From Blepharisma stoltei (taxonomy: Eukaryota; Ciliophora; Heterotrichea; Heterotrichida; Blepharismidae): a DNA stretch of 64,000 nucleotides. The translations under genes and the position numbers were made by a program. The notes below the pieces were generated by a model. It was not told where the DNA came from and ran no database searches. It saw only the letters and a program-made list of their open reading frames with translations. Shown here piece after piece: positions 21,388 to 31,845 of this stretch. Each line of letters starts with the position of its first letter. Within the stretch, counting starts at the first letter, position 1. Where the stretch lies: positions 496,001 through 560,000 of the forward strand of contig CAJZBQ010000046.1 of the NCBI GenBank assembly GCA_914767885.1, written 5' to 3'.

Positions 21388-22092
21388 TTTTACAAGAGAC
21401 ATCAATAGGCCAGCAAATAAAGCATTTTATCCAGAATCTTGTAGTCTTCCTGATCCATATATTGAGCTTCAAAAATCAGTTTTTTGATACTGGGATGAGT
21501 TCAGAAGTTTACACTCAAAAAGCCTTCACGATTTATTGTCTACCTCAATAAATAAGCGAATTTTTGAAGAAACTGATTCACCATATAACCTTATGAAATT
21601 CGGGACTGCTGCTGCGGCAAATTCAGTTATTTTCGATGCATTTTATATGGGAGTGCACGAGTTTCGTTCACTAACAGAAAAAGATAATTTCATAACAAAT
21701 TTTACAGTTCTGCAAGAAGCTATGCATAAGAGCTTCGATATGACAGATTCAAGTTCAAAAGAAATCATTTTTTCACAATTAAATACAATTATTGATATCA
21801 CTCTCGCATTCTCAATTGGGCTTGCCTTACTTTATTTCCTTTACTATTTGCCTTTTATGAAAGCTCAGTTGAGGTATTTAGAAAAAGCAAGTATTTTACC
21901 GAAGATGATTCCTGAAAATAGAAATCAAAATTTCTAGAAGCTATTTTTGTGGAGTCCAATTAATATGAAGAAATATAGGATAAGTTTTCATAATAACTTG
22001 ATAATAAGTTTTTCATCGCTAATAAAAGAACTTAAATCACATTATTTATTGAAATAAGTAATTTATAAGCACGGAAACAAATTTTCTTACCC

Positions 22093-22824
22093 CCGTGAAC
22101 TAACGAAAAAATTTTGTTCTCTAGGATTAAATTGTTAAAAAAAATTTATATATAAATTTTAGTTCTAATATATTTAAAAACAAAATTAATTTAATTTGCA
22201 AAATTTTTGTTTTAAAATGCAAGATGTTTAAAATTAAGCAGAATAGAGATTTCATTATAATAATTATCTCTTATATATATACATAAAAAATGGTGACGAA
22301 GACCACCCGACCTCTCGACCCTATTTCTTCAACACCTGCAGGCAACGGCCCAGTGTTGAGGATTTAGGTGGAAAGGGGCCGGCAATCCTTTATGTATAGT
22401 CGGGCTGGGTTTTCCTCAGGCCCAGGGAGCTAATTCCTGGACTTAGAGTTTTTTCCTCCAGTACAACCATTGGAAAGGGTAAGGTTGGCCAATGTCTGAA
22501 GGGCAATATAACCCTCAGACCCCTGAAGACGGTATTTGCCTAATGAGAAACTGCGAGTTTCGACCCAGGTGGTTGGCCCTTAGACTCCAGGCCTTGTTTG
22601 CGGCAACAAGGAAGGGTGCCCGCTGGGATCCCTCAGGGATGATGAGCGTTTATGGGGTGGAATTCCCCCGGCCCTTGCGAAAGCGAATGGCACAATCTAA
22701 TCTAATCTCTTATATATCAAAATATTTTTCATAAAATTTTTTTTAATTACTCACGAAGGTCGGTTTTTACCGAAAAAAAATAGGTATTTTTCCAATGGTT
22801 TCTTCGCTTACAAAGGGAGGGAGT
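22093..22824. mobile_element. Diverged GTGAGCGAAC MITE hosting a retroposon
   Basis: Between copies C and D. Tips are decayed (CCCCCGTGAACTAACG on the left, AAGGGAGGGAGTTA on the right). The body retains the family blocks TTAATTTGCAAAATTT and CATTATAATAATTATCTC. Interrupted by a retroposon at 22279-22704. Confidence 0.6.
22279..22704 (+). mobile_element. SINE-like retroposon with (AATCT)n tail
   Basis: Flanked by ATCTCTTATATAT (22266-22278 and 22705-22717). Starts ATACATAAAAAATGGTGACG; ends AATCTAATCTAATCT. Homologous along its length to the element at 38239-38695, and carries the conserved GAGAAACTGCGAGTTTCGAC core. An 80-codon open frame runs through it without a recognised product. Confidence 0.8.
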
Positions 22825-22994
22825 TAAAATTTACAGTGACTTTTATATTTTATAAAAAATTTTAAAAAATTGCTATCTCTTATCAAGATGACAGTAGATA
22901 TTTTAATAGCAGAATAAGGTATTAAAAAAATTCTTTCTATTTTCGAAATAGCATGTACTTACAATTAATCCTTTCTTATATGTTGCATATTCTG

Positions 22995-23215
22995 ATTCCT
23001 TCCTCCGTGAGTGAACTAAAATTTTGTTCACTTAAGGAGGGGTGAATTTTTTTTAAAAATCCAATTCAAAAAAATGCAAAACTAAAATTAATTTTAATTT
23101 TTAAAAATTATGTTTTAAAATGAACTGTTTTAAATTAAGCAGAATTAGCTAGATATGCCATTATATATCATTATCACCTATATATCAAAATATTTTTCGT
23201 TTGCTTACGGGAGAA
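22995..23215. mobile_element. Short decayed GTGAGTGAAC MITE
   Basis: Begins TTCCTTCCTCCGTGAGTGAAC, with a facing GTTCACTTAAGGAGG, and ends GGGAGAAAGGGAAGTGAG. Body blocks TTAAGCAGAATTAGCTAGA and CACCTATATATCAAAA match the intact MITEs. Lies about 320 bp upstream of copy D. Confidence 0.6.
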
Positions 23216-23533
23216 AGGGAAGTGAGCTAAAAATAAAAACATGATATACTAGAAAAAATCGATGAAGAAAAAAAAATAATTTTCTCACAATTTTGTTTCA
23301 GTAAGTTCTTCAAAAAAAGCAATCATAGAGGCAATTGAAAAAAATATATAATCCAGCAGCCGTTCTCAAGGATTCCTCTATTTTAAATAAAATTTAGAAG
23401 AAATTGTCATTTCAATATATTTTAACGTCTTACTGATAAAGTTAAGATGATTTTATGTATTTATTATCTCTTTTATTATGTCAGTTTATTTACTAGCCTT
23501 AGTTAAAAATAATTAAATATAAAAATAACTTAA

Positions 23534-26500
23534 ATGATTGCAGATACAAAAGAATACCATCTAGGAGACCATCATCTGCTCTCTCAAAAAAAGGCATTAG
23601 GTGCATTTAAAACATTTAAAAGGTACTTATTTGGGTGTCTGATTGACATTTTTGAGCCTGAATTCAATACAAGCATCTCTTTCAATCAGCAATTAATCCG
23701 CGAAGTGACTACGGCTATTATCATCTTAATTCAATCAGTATCGCTTTTCTGGTACCCAGATATGCCACTTCGTCATTGAAGTTCTTATTCCACATTTTGA
23801 AATTGCCTTAGATTTTTCAATTATGATTATCTGAGTGCAAGACTAAATGTTTACCCTTTTTGCATCTTAGTAGAATTTATTTTGTTTATTTACTCACTTA
23901 TAACTGTGGCGCTATACTGTATTTTTAAGCATTTTAACTACGAAATGCCTAGCTCTTTACTTTATGTTGCAAAAATCATTATCGTTTTTTTAACCTCGAT
24001 ACTGCTAATTCCATTTTTAACAACCCTCCTTGTTGTCCTCAAGTATTCAACAGGCAAGTATGATTACGTTCACGAGTATGATGATTATGATACTAACAGC
24101 TATAATTTTGGAGCTCTAGGGAGTACTTTTAGCTTCCTGATTTTAGCTGCTTTTTTGCCCATATCTTTTCTGGTGGAAATTATAAAAGCAGATCTTAGAC
24201 ATTCGGTGGCTTATAAAAACTTAAAAGCTAGATCTAACTCTGTATGGGATTTGCTCTGCAGATTATGTTTTGTAATTCAATGTTCTCTGTTTGTTTTTTT
24301 AGATAAAAATCTGCATGAATATCATCTAGTGATAAGCATGACTATGGGGGCATATTTACTGGTACCGATCAGAACGACCGAGCTCACCTAACGCCACCAG
24401 GATGTCTCAGCTGCTTATTTACAGACTTGCTGCACAGTTTAAATCCTCCAGGTTCAGAGTCCTCCTCCTCTTAGTTGTTGTAGCAGTGGCACTTTAATGG
24501 CGCGGGGTTAGAGTAGGTTTGGGACTGACCACAAGTGTCCTTCAGAGGGCTGAGACAAAACTGCTGGAGCAGAATCAGTGAAGGTTGAGATGGAGCAAGC
24601 AACGAACAAGGTGCTATTGCTAGCAAAAACTCCTTTATAGGGCAAAACTAAACTATGAGGGAGAGTATATTTACTGGTACTTTGAATTTAGATATTTGCA
24701 TTATTTCAACCCAATTGAAAATTCTATTCAAGCTTGCAAGATGGGATGCATTTCAATATGTTCAGTTGTATTTTTATTTTCATATTTAACTGATAGCGCA
24801 ACAACACTGACACTGTTATGCATTTTTTTGCCACCTTTATCCTGCTTTTTTATAACATTTTACATACATAAAAAATATTGGGCATTAAAATTCAATAGAG
24901 ATGACCCAAAAAATCAATATACCTTGGAGCGCTCGATTAGACATATATTAACAGACAAAAATTGCAAAAATAAAACTGAGATAAATGAGCTGTTGTCAAA
25001 ACATTTTAACTCGACTATGAAGAAGAATGCTCTTTATACTATATGAGAAGTCAATTTTTGTATTAATATTGCAAAAGATGAGAGACTTGGGAGAGTCAAA
25101 TTGACAAAATGCCATTTTCTTAAACCAAACATTGAAGCTTATGTGCAAAAATTTAGAATTTTTAGGAAATTTGAAAAGAATGAAATATCATTACCAGAAA
25201 TTGAATATTTAGACCATTTACTAAGCCTCGATGAAGCCAAAAAATCAGACGAAGAAATTTGTTCTCTTTTATTAGATTTGTGAGCTGAAATTGTAAGAAA
25301 AGACCCTAGCATTAACAAGCTCAGAAATTTTATTACAAAAATTTATGATCTTTCCAATGAAATTAAGAAGCTATATGGCTCAATTTCACAAGAAATCAAG
25401 AATTCTGAGGTATTTGATTTATACGGACTATTTTTGATTAATATTCTAGGAGAGATCGAAGAAGGAAATACAATTCTTAAAAGGAAGCTAAATATAAAGA
25501 GCGAGTCCTATATGGACTTCAAAAAACTTGAAAATTATGATGAAAAATTTGGAATTATGCTAATCTCCACAGATATTAATACATTTGGGACTATTGCATA
25601 TATGAATGAAAAAGCTGCAATAATTCTCAAAGTTTCTCCAACTGAAATGATTGGGCATGATTTTAATCAATTTATTCCCAAACCTTATTCTCTAAACCAT
25701 AATGATTATATGCTCAACTATTATAAATCATGTACAAGTACTGTTCTAGAAGAATCTCATGCATCATTTCTTCAAAATCGTAATGGATATCTTTTTGAAT
25801 GCAATGCCTTGATTAAGCTTATAATTACGATTAATGAAGTTTTTATAGTTTCCAGTGCTCACTCTAATAAAATATAGACTGGAAGCCAAGCGCATTTTTC
25901 CCGCTCAAAATGGCAGACAATTCGAGGAGACTTTCCTAAAAAATAGGCTCCCAGGCCAGCTGCATATCTCTCTCGACACGCTGTCATCGTGTGAACTTAG
26001 CTTCTGCATGCTCTGTCTAGAGGTCTCTTCCTTGGGTGTGTTGAACGAATACGCCCTAAGAAAACCATATATCCATTGGATAGGTCAGAGGTTTGCAAGG
26101 ATAATAATGGAGTAAAATTACGGTAAAAGTTTAAAACATATAAAATGACTGTAAATGTATTTAATAGAATGGAAAAAAATGCCTGAAGATTAGAAATATG
26201 GTAAAAGAAAATATATTGCACCTTAATATAAATTTTATTCTGTAGTCTAAAAATTTTGGACTCAAAAATTGCAAGAAATTACCCCTAAAAAATCTATAGT
26301 TTTCCTTTGAATAGCCCGACAAGGTGTTGCCCTAGGCTGGACTTGAGGAATTTCATTACATTAAGGTATGCATTTCTATCTTTATTAGATGTAAGTATTG
26401 GGGACTGGGATATTGATTATAAACTCTTGAGTTTTTTTTTCAGTTATAGCTTTGAAAAAAAAATTACAGTCATTTTATAGGTTTATAAATTTACTGTAAT

Positions 26501-29500
26501 TTGATGCCATGGAGTTTTTTTATGATTATCCTTTATGCACCCCTCCCAGTTGTTTACTTATATTGCTGAATAAGGATTCTCTGGGAAAACTGAACCTCAT
26601 AATAAACGATCTCAAGAGAGGAAATATACGAGCGAAATTCACATAAGTTTTCGATTTTATTATTACTATCCTTAATTAAGCTCACAGCATTCAAAAATAA
26701 AGCTTATTTCATAATTTCTTTTACTCAATGCACTCAAATGAGACAAATAATTCTCATATCAGAAGAAGGACAAATTTTCAGCCATTCTTCGCAACTAATG
26801 TCGTTAATTGGACTAGAAAAAACAAACTATAGAAATATGAATATTTCTGATTTAATACCAGGGGTTAGTTTATCAAATTTGCCGTTATATGAGCCATTTA
26901 TTATTTATCATAACAATAGAAAACTAGCATTAGTCCATACAGTAAGAAACGCAAAATTGACTCCAGTTCATCTTATTTTAATTCTAGCTGATTACTCTGA
27001 AATAGAAAAGTGAAAAAATCAAAAGTCTGACGAACAGCTGGCATATTTTTTAAAATTACCAAAAATTATTAAAGAATCACCGGATAATGAGTATAAAGAT
27101 GAAATGCTTATGCGCACTAAAACTAAAAAGTTAGCATTTAACATAAACTCTATTGAGAAAACATCATATATCTCAAGCACTTATGATGTGCCGAACTCTG
27201 AAGTAGCTGACGAGGAAAAATCATACTCAGCTGCTCCTGTAAGTTCAGCCTACTCTCAATCAATATCGTGCGATCGTATTTTTTATTTAGGATCTGCATC
27301 AAAATATATAGTAAACACTGGAAATGCCATTAAAAAATTTCAATGGGTATTATTTGTAGCAGTATTTTTTAAATAGATCATAGCTATGATTGGAACCAAT
27401 ATTGGGATATTGATATACATTATAAAAGAGGTAAGACATGCAAATTCGTTGGAAACTTTTAATCGTCTTGGTCAAATTATGTTTTATATCGGCTCAACTG
27501 CAAATATTGTTAGATCGATCGATATAGAAATCAGCCAAGGGATATATAATCTTACAAGGGATTCCGAATATTATAGTAAAAATATAGCTGTACTCTCAAG
27601 TTTACAGCAAAGCGTATTAGATGATAAATCGCAATGGAGTTACTGCCCAAGCTCGAAAATAGTTGAAGAAAATCTTATTCCTATTTGGGAATTCGATATG
27701 GGAGAACCATATCTGAAAAAGCACAACCTTTATGATACTATTGCACTATTTATTAAGCATGTAAACAATATTTAGGGTCAATCTCTATTGAAATACTCTA
27801 AAACAAAAGAAGAAAGCTATATTTATGAGTCAAAATGGCTTATAATTAATAGCATCAGTTATTCTTTTGACTTACTCCCCCCCCCCCCCTCCGTGAGCGA
27901 ACAAAAAATTTTTTTGTTCGCTCACGGAGGGGGGTTAATTTTTTTTTTTAAAAAAATTTATATATAAATTTTATAAAAAATATTTTTTTCGAAATTTAAA
28001 AAAATCCTAATTTGCAAAAATTGGGAAGCAAATATTAATTTAATTTGCAAAATTTATGTTTTAAAAAACGCAATTTGTTTAAAATTAAACAGAATTAGCT
28101 CTAGATTTCATTATACTAATTATCACTTATATATCAAAATTTTTTTTCCATTAAAATTTTTTCTATTAAAAAAATTTTTGTTCACTCACGGAGGGTGGGT
28201 TTTTGGTCAAAAAATGGCGATTTTTCTAATGGTTTTGTTCGCTCACGGAGGGGGGGGGGGGGAGTTAGTAAACTCTGCATTGTCTGGCCTTGTTGAGTGT
28301 GAGAAAAATAGAATTTATGATTCAAGCCTAAGTATTGCTCTTTTGCAATGAACTGGTGTTACCATTATTTGCCTTTGCTTAGCGGTACTTGTATATTTCA
28401 TAATTGAGTTAAAAATTGCTTACTCCCCCCCCCCCCCTCCGTGAGCGAACAAAAAAATTTTGTTCACTCACGGAGGGGGGTTAATTTTTTTTTTTTAAAA
28501 AAAATTTATATATAAATTTTATAAAAAATATTTTTTTCGAATTTAAAAAAATCCTAATTTGCAAAAATTGGGAAGCAAATATTAATTTAATTTGCAAAAA
28601 TTTATGTTTTAAAACGCAATTTGTTTAAAATTAAACAGAATTAGCTCTAGATTTCATTATACTAATTATCACTTATATATCAAAATTTTTTTCCATTAAA
28701 ATTTTTTCTATTAAAAAATTTTTGTTCACTCACGGAGGGTGGGTTTTTGGTCAAAAAATGGCGATTTTTCTAATGGTTTTTGTTCGCTCACGGAGGGGGG
28801 GGGGGGGAGTTATGAAAACTTTTGGAAATTTATCAAAAAATCTGTTAACTTAAGTTATTTTGCTCTTAGACAAGTCGCTTTTGATAGGCTTATTTCGATC
28901 CATGGGGCAGATTTGAACCAAGAAAATGAGACTCCTCTCAAGTATTCTAAATCAAGCAGCGATCATATAAAAACAACACTCACATGAAAATTCAGTTGGA
29001 GACTAAGCTTTTTTGGAATCCTTTCTTTTTCCTTTTATTTATTGATAATGTTTTATCTTTATGAAGACTGCAGAACATATATGATAAACAGGCCTAAACT
29101 ATTACAAAATTTCAACCTTAGGAGGACATTGCTAGCAAGAATAGGATATTTCACAAGGGATATCAATTTGCCAACAAACAAAAATCTATATCAGCAATCT
29201 TATAGTCTTTCTGACCCTTCCATTGAGTTTGAAAAATCGATTTTGTGGTATAGAGAAGAATATAGCAGTCTACGCTCTAAAGAGCTACATGACTTATTAT
29301 CAATTTCTGTAAGGCAGCGAATTTTTGAAGAAACTGTTGCCTCATTTGATTTTATGAAATATGGGACAGGAGCTGCTAGCTATTCAGTTATTTTTGATGC
29401 CTTTTATTTTGGAGTAAACGAATACCGTTCGCCTACAGAAAAGGATTATTTTATTACCAGTTTCACTACGCTGCAAGACTCTATGTCTAAGAGTTTTGAT

Positions 29501-29858
29501 ATGATAGACCTAATTACGAATAAAAACATTCATGATGATTAGTCGCTATCCTATTTTATATATAAAAAAAGGATAACGGCTACCAGTAAGAATGCTGTGT
29601 TCATCATATTTAGGCATAGATTCAAGTTCAAAAGAAGCGATTTCTTTGCAGCTGAGCATCATTATTGATATCACTATTGCATTTTCAGTTGGACTTATTT
29701 TAATTTACTTGCTTTATTACTTACCTTTTGTGAAAGCTCAAACAATATATTTAGAAAAGGCGAGAATTCTGCCAAAAATGATTCCTGAGGTAGGAAATGA
29801 AAAACTATCAGAAATTCAGTCATTAGCAAGCTTGATTAGTGTAAATGATAGAAATTAA
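23534..29858 (+). CDS. TmcB/TmcC-like PAS membrane protein, copy D
   Basis: Starts at ATG 23534 (MIADTKEYHLGDHHLL) and ends at TAA 29856-29858. N-terminal helices run to 24365; after a retroposon the gene resumes at 24681 (FRYLHYFNPIENS), though with an apparent one-base shift. The helical region and PAS domain (FGTIAYMNEKAA, IPKPYSLNHNDY) run to about 25830. A GC-rich insertion with a partial duplication follows, and the PAS end resumes at about 26670 (LIKLTAFKNKAYF). Both 15-nt introns are present. Two near-identical MITEs interrupt the middle helix region and a 112-bp IES interrupts the last domain. The final domain has a GVNEYRSPTEKD variant instead of GGPGGIR, shared with C. Removing elements leaves at least the shift near 24680 unresolved, so function is uncertain. 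Confidence 0.65.
24366..24667. mobile_element. Retroposon-like insertion in copy D
   Basis: 302 bp, flanked by TATTTACTGGTAC at 24353-24365 and 24668-24680. GC-richer than its surroundings. The usual ATAAAATGGYG box is not visible on either strand, so it is either 5'-truncated or a different family. Confidence 0.65.
25830..26660. mobile_element. Composite insertion in copy D PAS region
   Basis: Begins in a GC-rich block (about 25862-26095, with GCTCAAAATGGCAGAC) and continues as AT-rich non-coding DNA. About 60 bp on the left (ATTAAGCTTATAATTACG...) is a diverged copy of the 60 bp after the right end (ATTAAGCTCACAGCATTC...), so the coding segment has been partly duplicated around the insertion. 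Exact ends are not determined. Confidence 0.5.
27362..27376 (+). other. Intron 1 of copy D, 15 nt
   Basis: GTATTTTTTAAATAG, phase 0, between QWVLFVA and IIAMIGTN. Confidence 0.85.
27761..27775 (+). other. Intron 2 of copy D, 15 nt
   Basis: GTAAACAATATTTAG, phase 0, before GQSLLKYSK. Confidence 0.85.
27875..28264. mobile_element. GTGAGCGAAC MITE 1 in copy D
   Basis: 390 bp between TTA 27872-27874 and TTA 28265-28267. CTCCCCCCCCC/GGGGGGGAG ends with double tips. Removal restores YSFDLVNSALSGLVECE. It has few differences from the element at 28423-28809, so both are young or homogenised. Confidence 0.9.
28423..28809. mobile_element. GTGAGCGAAC MITE 2 in copy D
   Basis: 387 bp between TTA 28420-28422 and TTA 28810-28812. 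Removal restores VYFIIELKIAYENFWKF. Same orientation as MITE 1, separated from it by 158 bp of coding sequence. Confidence 0.9.
29507..29618. mobile_element. 112-bp TA-flanked IES in copy D
   Basis: Imperfect inverted ends (GACCTAATTACG... and ...ATCATATTTAGGC), with ATAGA repeated at both junctions and CTATCC/GGATAA facing in the middle. Removal turns a premature TAG into KSFDMI|DSSSKEAIS, as in the paralogues. Confidence 0.75.
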
Positions 29859-29995
29859 TCATCTTTTAATAAATATTTTTGATCAGTTTGATGAATTTGT
29901 TGTGAGCCAAGCATTTAATAAGCATTTTATATATTTAATTATTAAGTTTAAATTAATTTTTGTTTACTAAAATCTTTGAATATAAATTTTATTAA

Positions 29996-30371
29996 CTCCC
30001 CCCCCCTCCGTGAGTGAACAAAACCATTAGAAAAATCCCTATTTTTTGCCCAAAAACCCACCCTCCGTGAGTGAACAAAAATTTTTTTAATAAAAAAATG
30101 TTTTATTGAAAAAAATTTTGATATATAAATGATAATTAGTATAATGAAATCTAGAGCTAATTCTGTTTAATTTTGAACGAATTGCTTTTTAAAAACATAA
30201 ATTTTATAAATTAAATTAATATTTACTTTCCAATTTTTGCGATTTAGGATTTTTTAAATTTCGAAAAAATAATTTTCTATAAAATTTATATATAAATGTT
30301 TTTAAAAAAAAAAAATTAACCCCCCTCCGTGAGTGAACAAAATTTTTTTGTTCACTCACGGAGGGGGGGAG
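29996..30371. mobile_element. GTGAGTGAAC MITE, intergenic
   Basis: 376 bp between TAA 29993-29995 and TAA 30372-30374, 140 bp after copy D. Opposite orientation to the copies inside D, and a GTGAGTGAAC tip variant throughout, marking a subfamily. Confidence 0.85.
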
Positions 30372-30479
30372 TAAGAGTAAAGCCATCAGAAATGCCTATC
30401 CTGGAGATTTAACCTTTTGCTATGAGTAAAATTAATTTTCAGTATAAATTTTCTGGTAAAAATATACCCATGCACAATT

Positions 30480-31100
30480 AATAAAAGCATATCTTCTGTG
30501 TAATCATTACCCGTAATTAAAATCTAGGGGAAACCCTATATATGTTCGATGCTGAATTGCCTTCCAGCCTCGAGCAAATTTAATTACATTAGGTAAGATT
30601 TTGCAATTCCAGAAATGGGCAGCAATGCTAGCTATAGGTGTTTCCCTATAAGCAATTCCAGAAGTATATAGAGCCTAGACCAAGTCCACTTTAAGGATTT
30701 TACCTCGAAGGAAAGGTTGGAAAGAGAAAGCTCAGCAAGGTCTACAGGCAATGCCTAAACCTGATGGGCAAGCATCTAGAGTGAAACCAGGAGTTATACC
30801 CCTGGCTGAAAACTTTTCACTTTAGCCTTGAATCTGCCATAAATTCCATTTTTTATGACAATCTTCATCTACCCAAGCAGAAGCCGCACAAGCCGCACAA
30901 GCCCACAGTTCGCCCACTCAACACTCGAGCCGAAAAGCAAAGAAGACTTCGGATATCCCATGACGCAAGGGGCCGATGGAGGCTCAAGGTGGTATAGCCC
31001 AACTTAGCTGGCGGCTTAGCAAAGCTGATGAACATTTATGGGTCCTTGGTGACTATGTCACCAACAGGCAGAAGCTAACCTAAGTTTAATCTAATCATTA
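30480..31100 (+). mobile_element. GC-rich retroposon-like block
   Basis: Between copies D and E, GC content rises sharply and the block ends AAGTTTAATCTAATC, like the (AATCT)n tails of the other retroposons. Its left end and target duplication were not found. It may be two elements. No gene is supported. Confidence 0.4.
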
Positions 31101-31391
31101 TCCTATAATTTGCTGCAAAATTATTTGCAAATCATAAATATAAAATTTCATAATTAATATGGCAGCTTATAATTTGCCAGATTTATAATTTGAAACATAT
31201 ACAAATTCATACAATATTTTTCAAGAAGCCACATTATATTAACATCTTCAAAGCATTGAATGGTGATTAAACAACAGGAATATCATTTAAAGATTAAAGT
31301 ATGGAGCGAGATAAGTTTAATTGGAAAGCTAATAATATTTTAGAACCTAAGAATAGGTATATTATAATTACTTTATTTTTACAAAAGAAGA

Positions 31392-31447
31392 TATAGAAAT
31401 TGCCCGAGGATGGCGCTATTTTGCGGCATCCTCGGGCAATTTCTATA
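31392..31447. repeat. 56-bp palindrome, GAAATTGCCCGAGG family
   Basis: TATAGAAATTGCCCGAGGAT...ATCCTCGGGCAATTTCTATA, one mismatch in the stem. Same family as the 53-bp IES in copy C, here intergenic. Confidence 0.8.
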
Positions 31448-31845
31448 CCTAAAATAATAGTTGAGCCGACTTCTTATTGACTTTTATATTTTTGTAACTT
31501 ATGAAATCAAAGGGCAAGAAAATTTAAGGGTTATATCTAAATCATTTTGTTATAATCCGGAGATTCATAGTGCCTAACTATTTTAATCTAGAAATACAAA
31601 ATAAAAAAATAAATAGGCTTGAAATTGGAATTATTTCTACCCAGTTCCTATATCATTAATTTAAAAACTCCTTACTGATGCTTAAAAATGAAATATAAAG
31701 CTATCTGTGTTTTGGATTATCACCACAAAGAATTTTCAGCCTAACTTAATTCTTATACACAAAATAAATTGTTAATGCTTCTTTACTAATGCTGTCTAAT
31801 TTTCTCTTGCGATTAAACATTTAATAATCAGATAAAAATATTCAG

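Larger units (their letters stand above)
18846..21937 (+). pseudogene. TmcB/TmcC-like copy C, decayed
   Basis: Starts like D (MIAGTENFDIDDYQSLVHKE; WYPGMPLRHWSSYS) but jumps, across a MITE at 19125-19450, from the N-terminal helix block to LTKYGFLKENFEAY, losing roughly 200 residues of membrane region. An in-frame TAA follows HNH at about 20082 in the PAS domain, with a frameshift near 20215. A second deletion runs from NISDII straight to MIGTNIGVIVYVI (20370), removing the end of the PAS region, the linker and intron 1. Intron 2 remains (20748-20762). Further frameshifts lie near 20820 and 21160. The last block (21180-21937) is clean after removal of a 53-bp IES. Closest in sequence to D. 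Confidence 0.8.

Noticed and set aside
22279-22704. tRNA or rRNA gene in the GC-rich blocks
   Set aside because: No cloverleaf or conserved rRNA segment could be recognised; target duplications and tails indicate retroposons.
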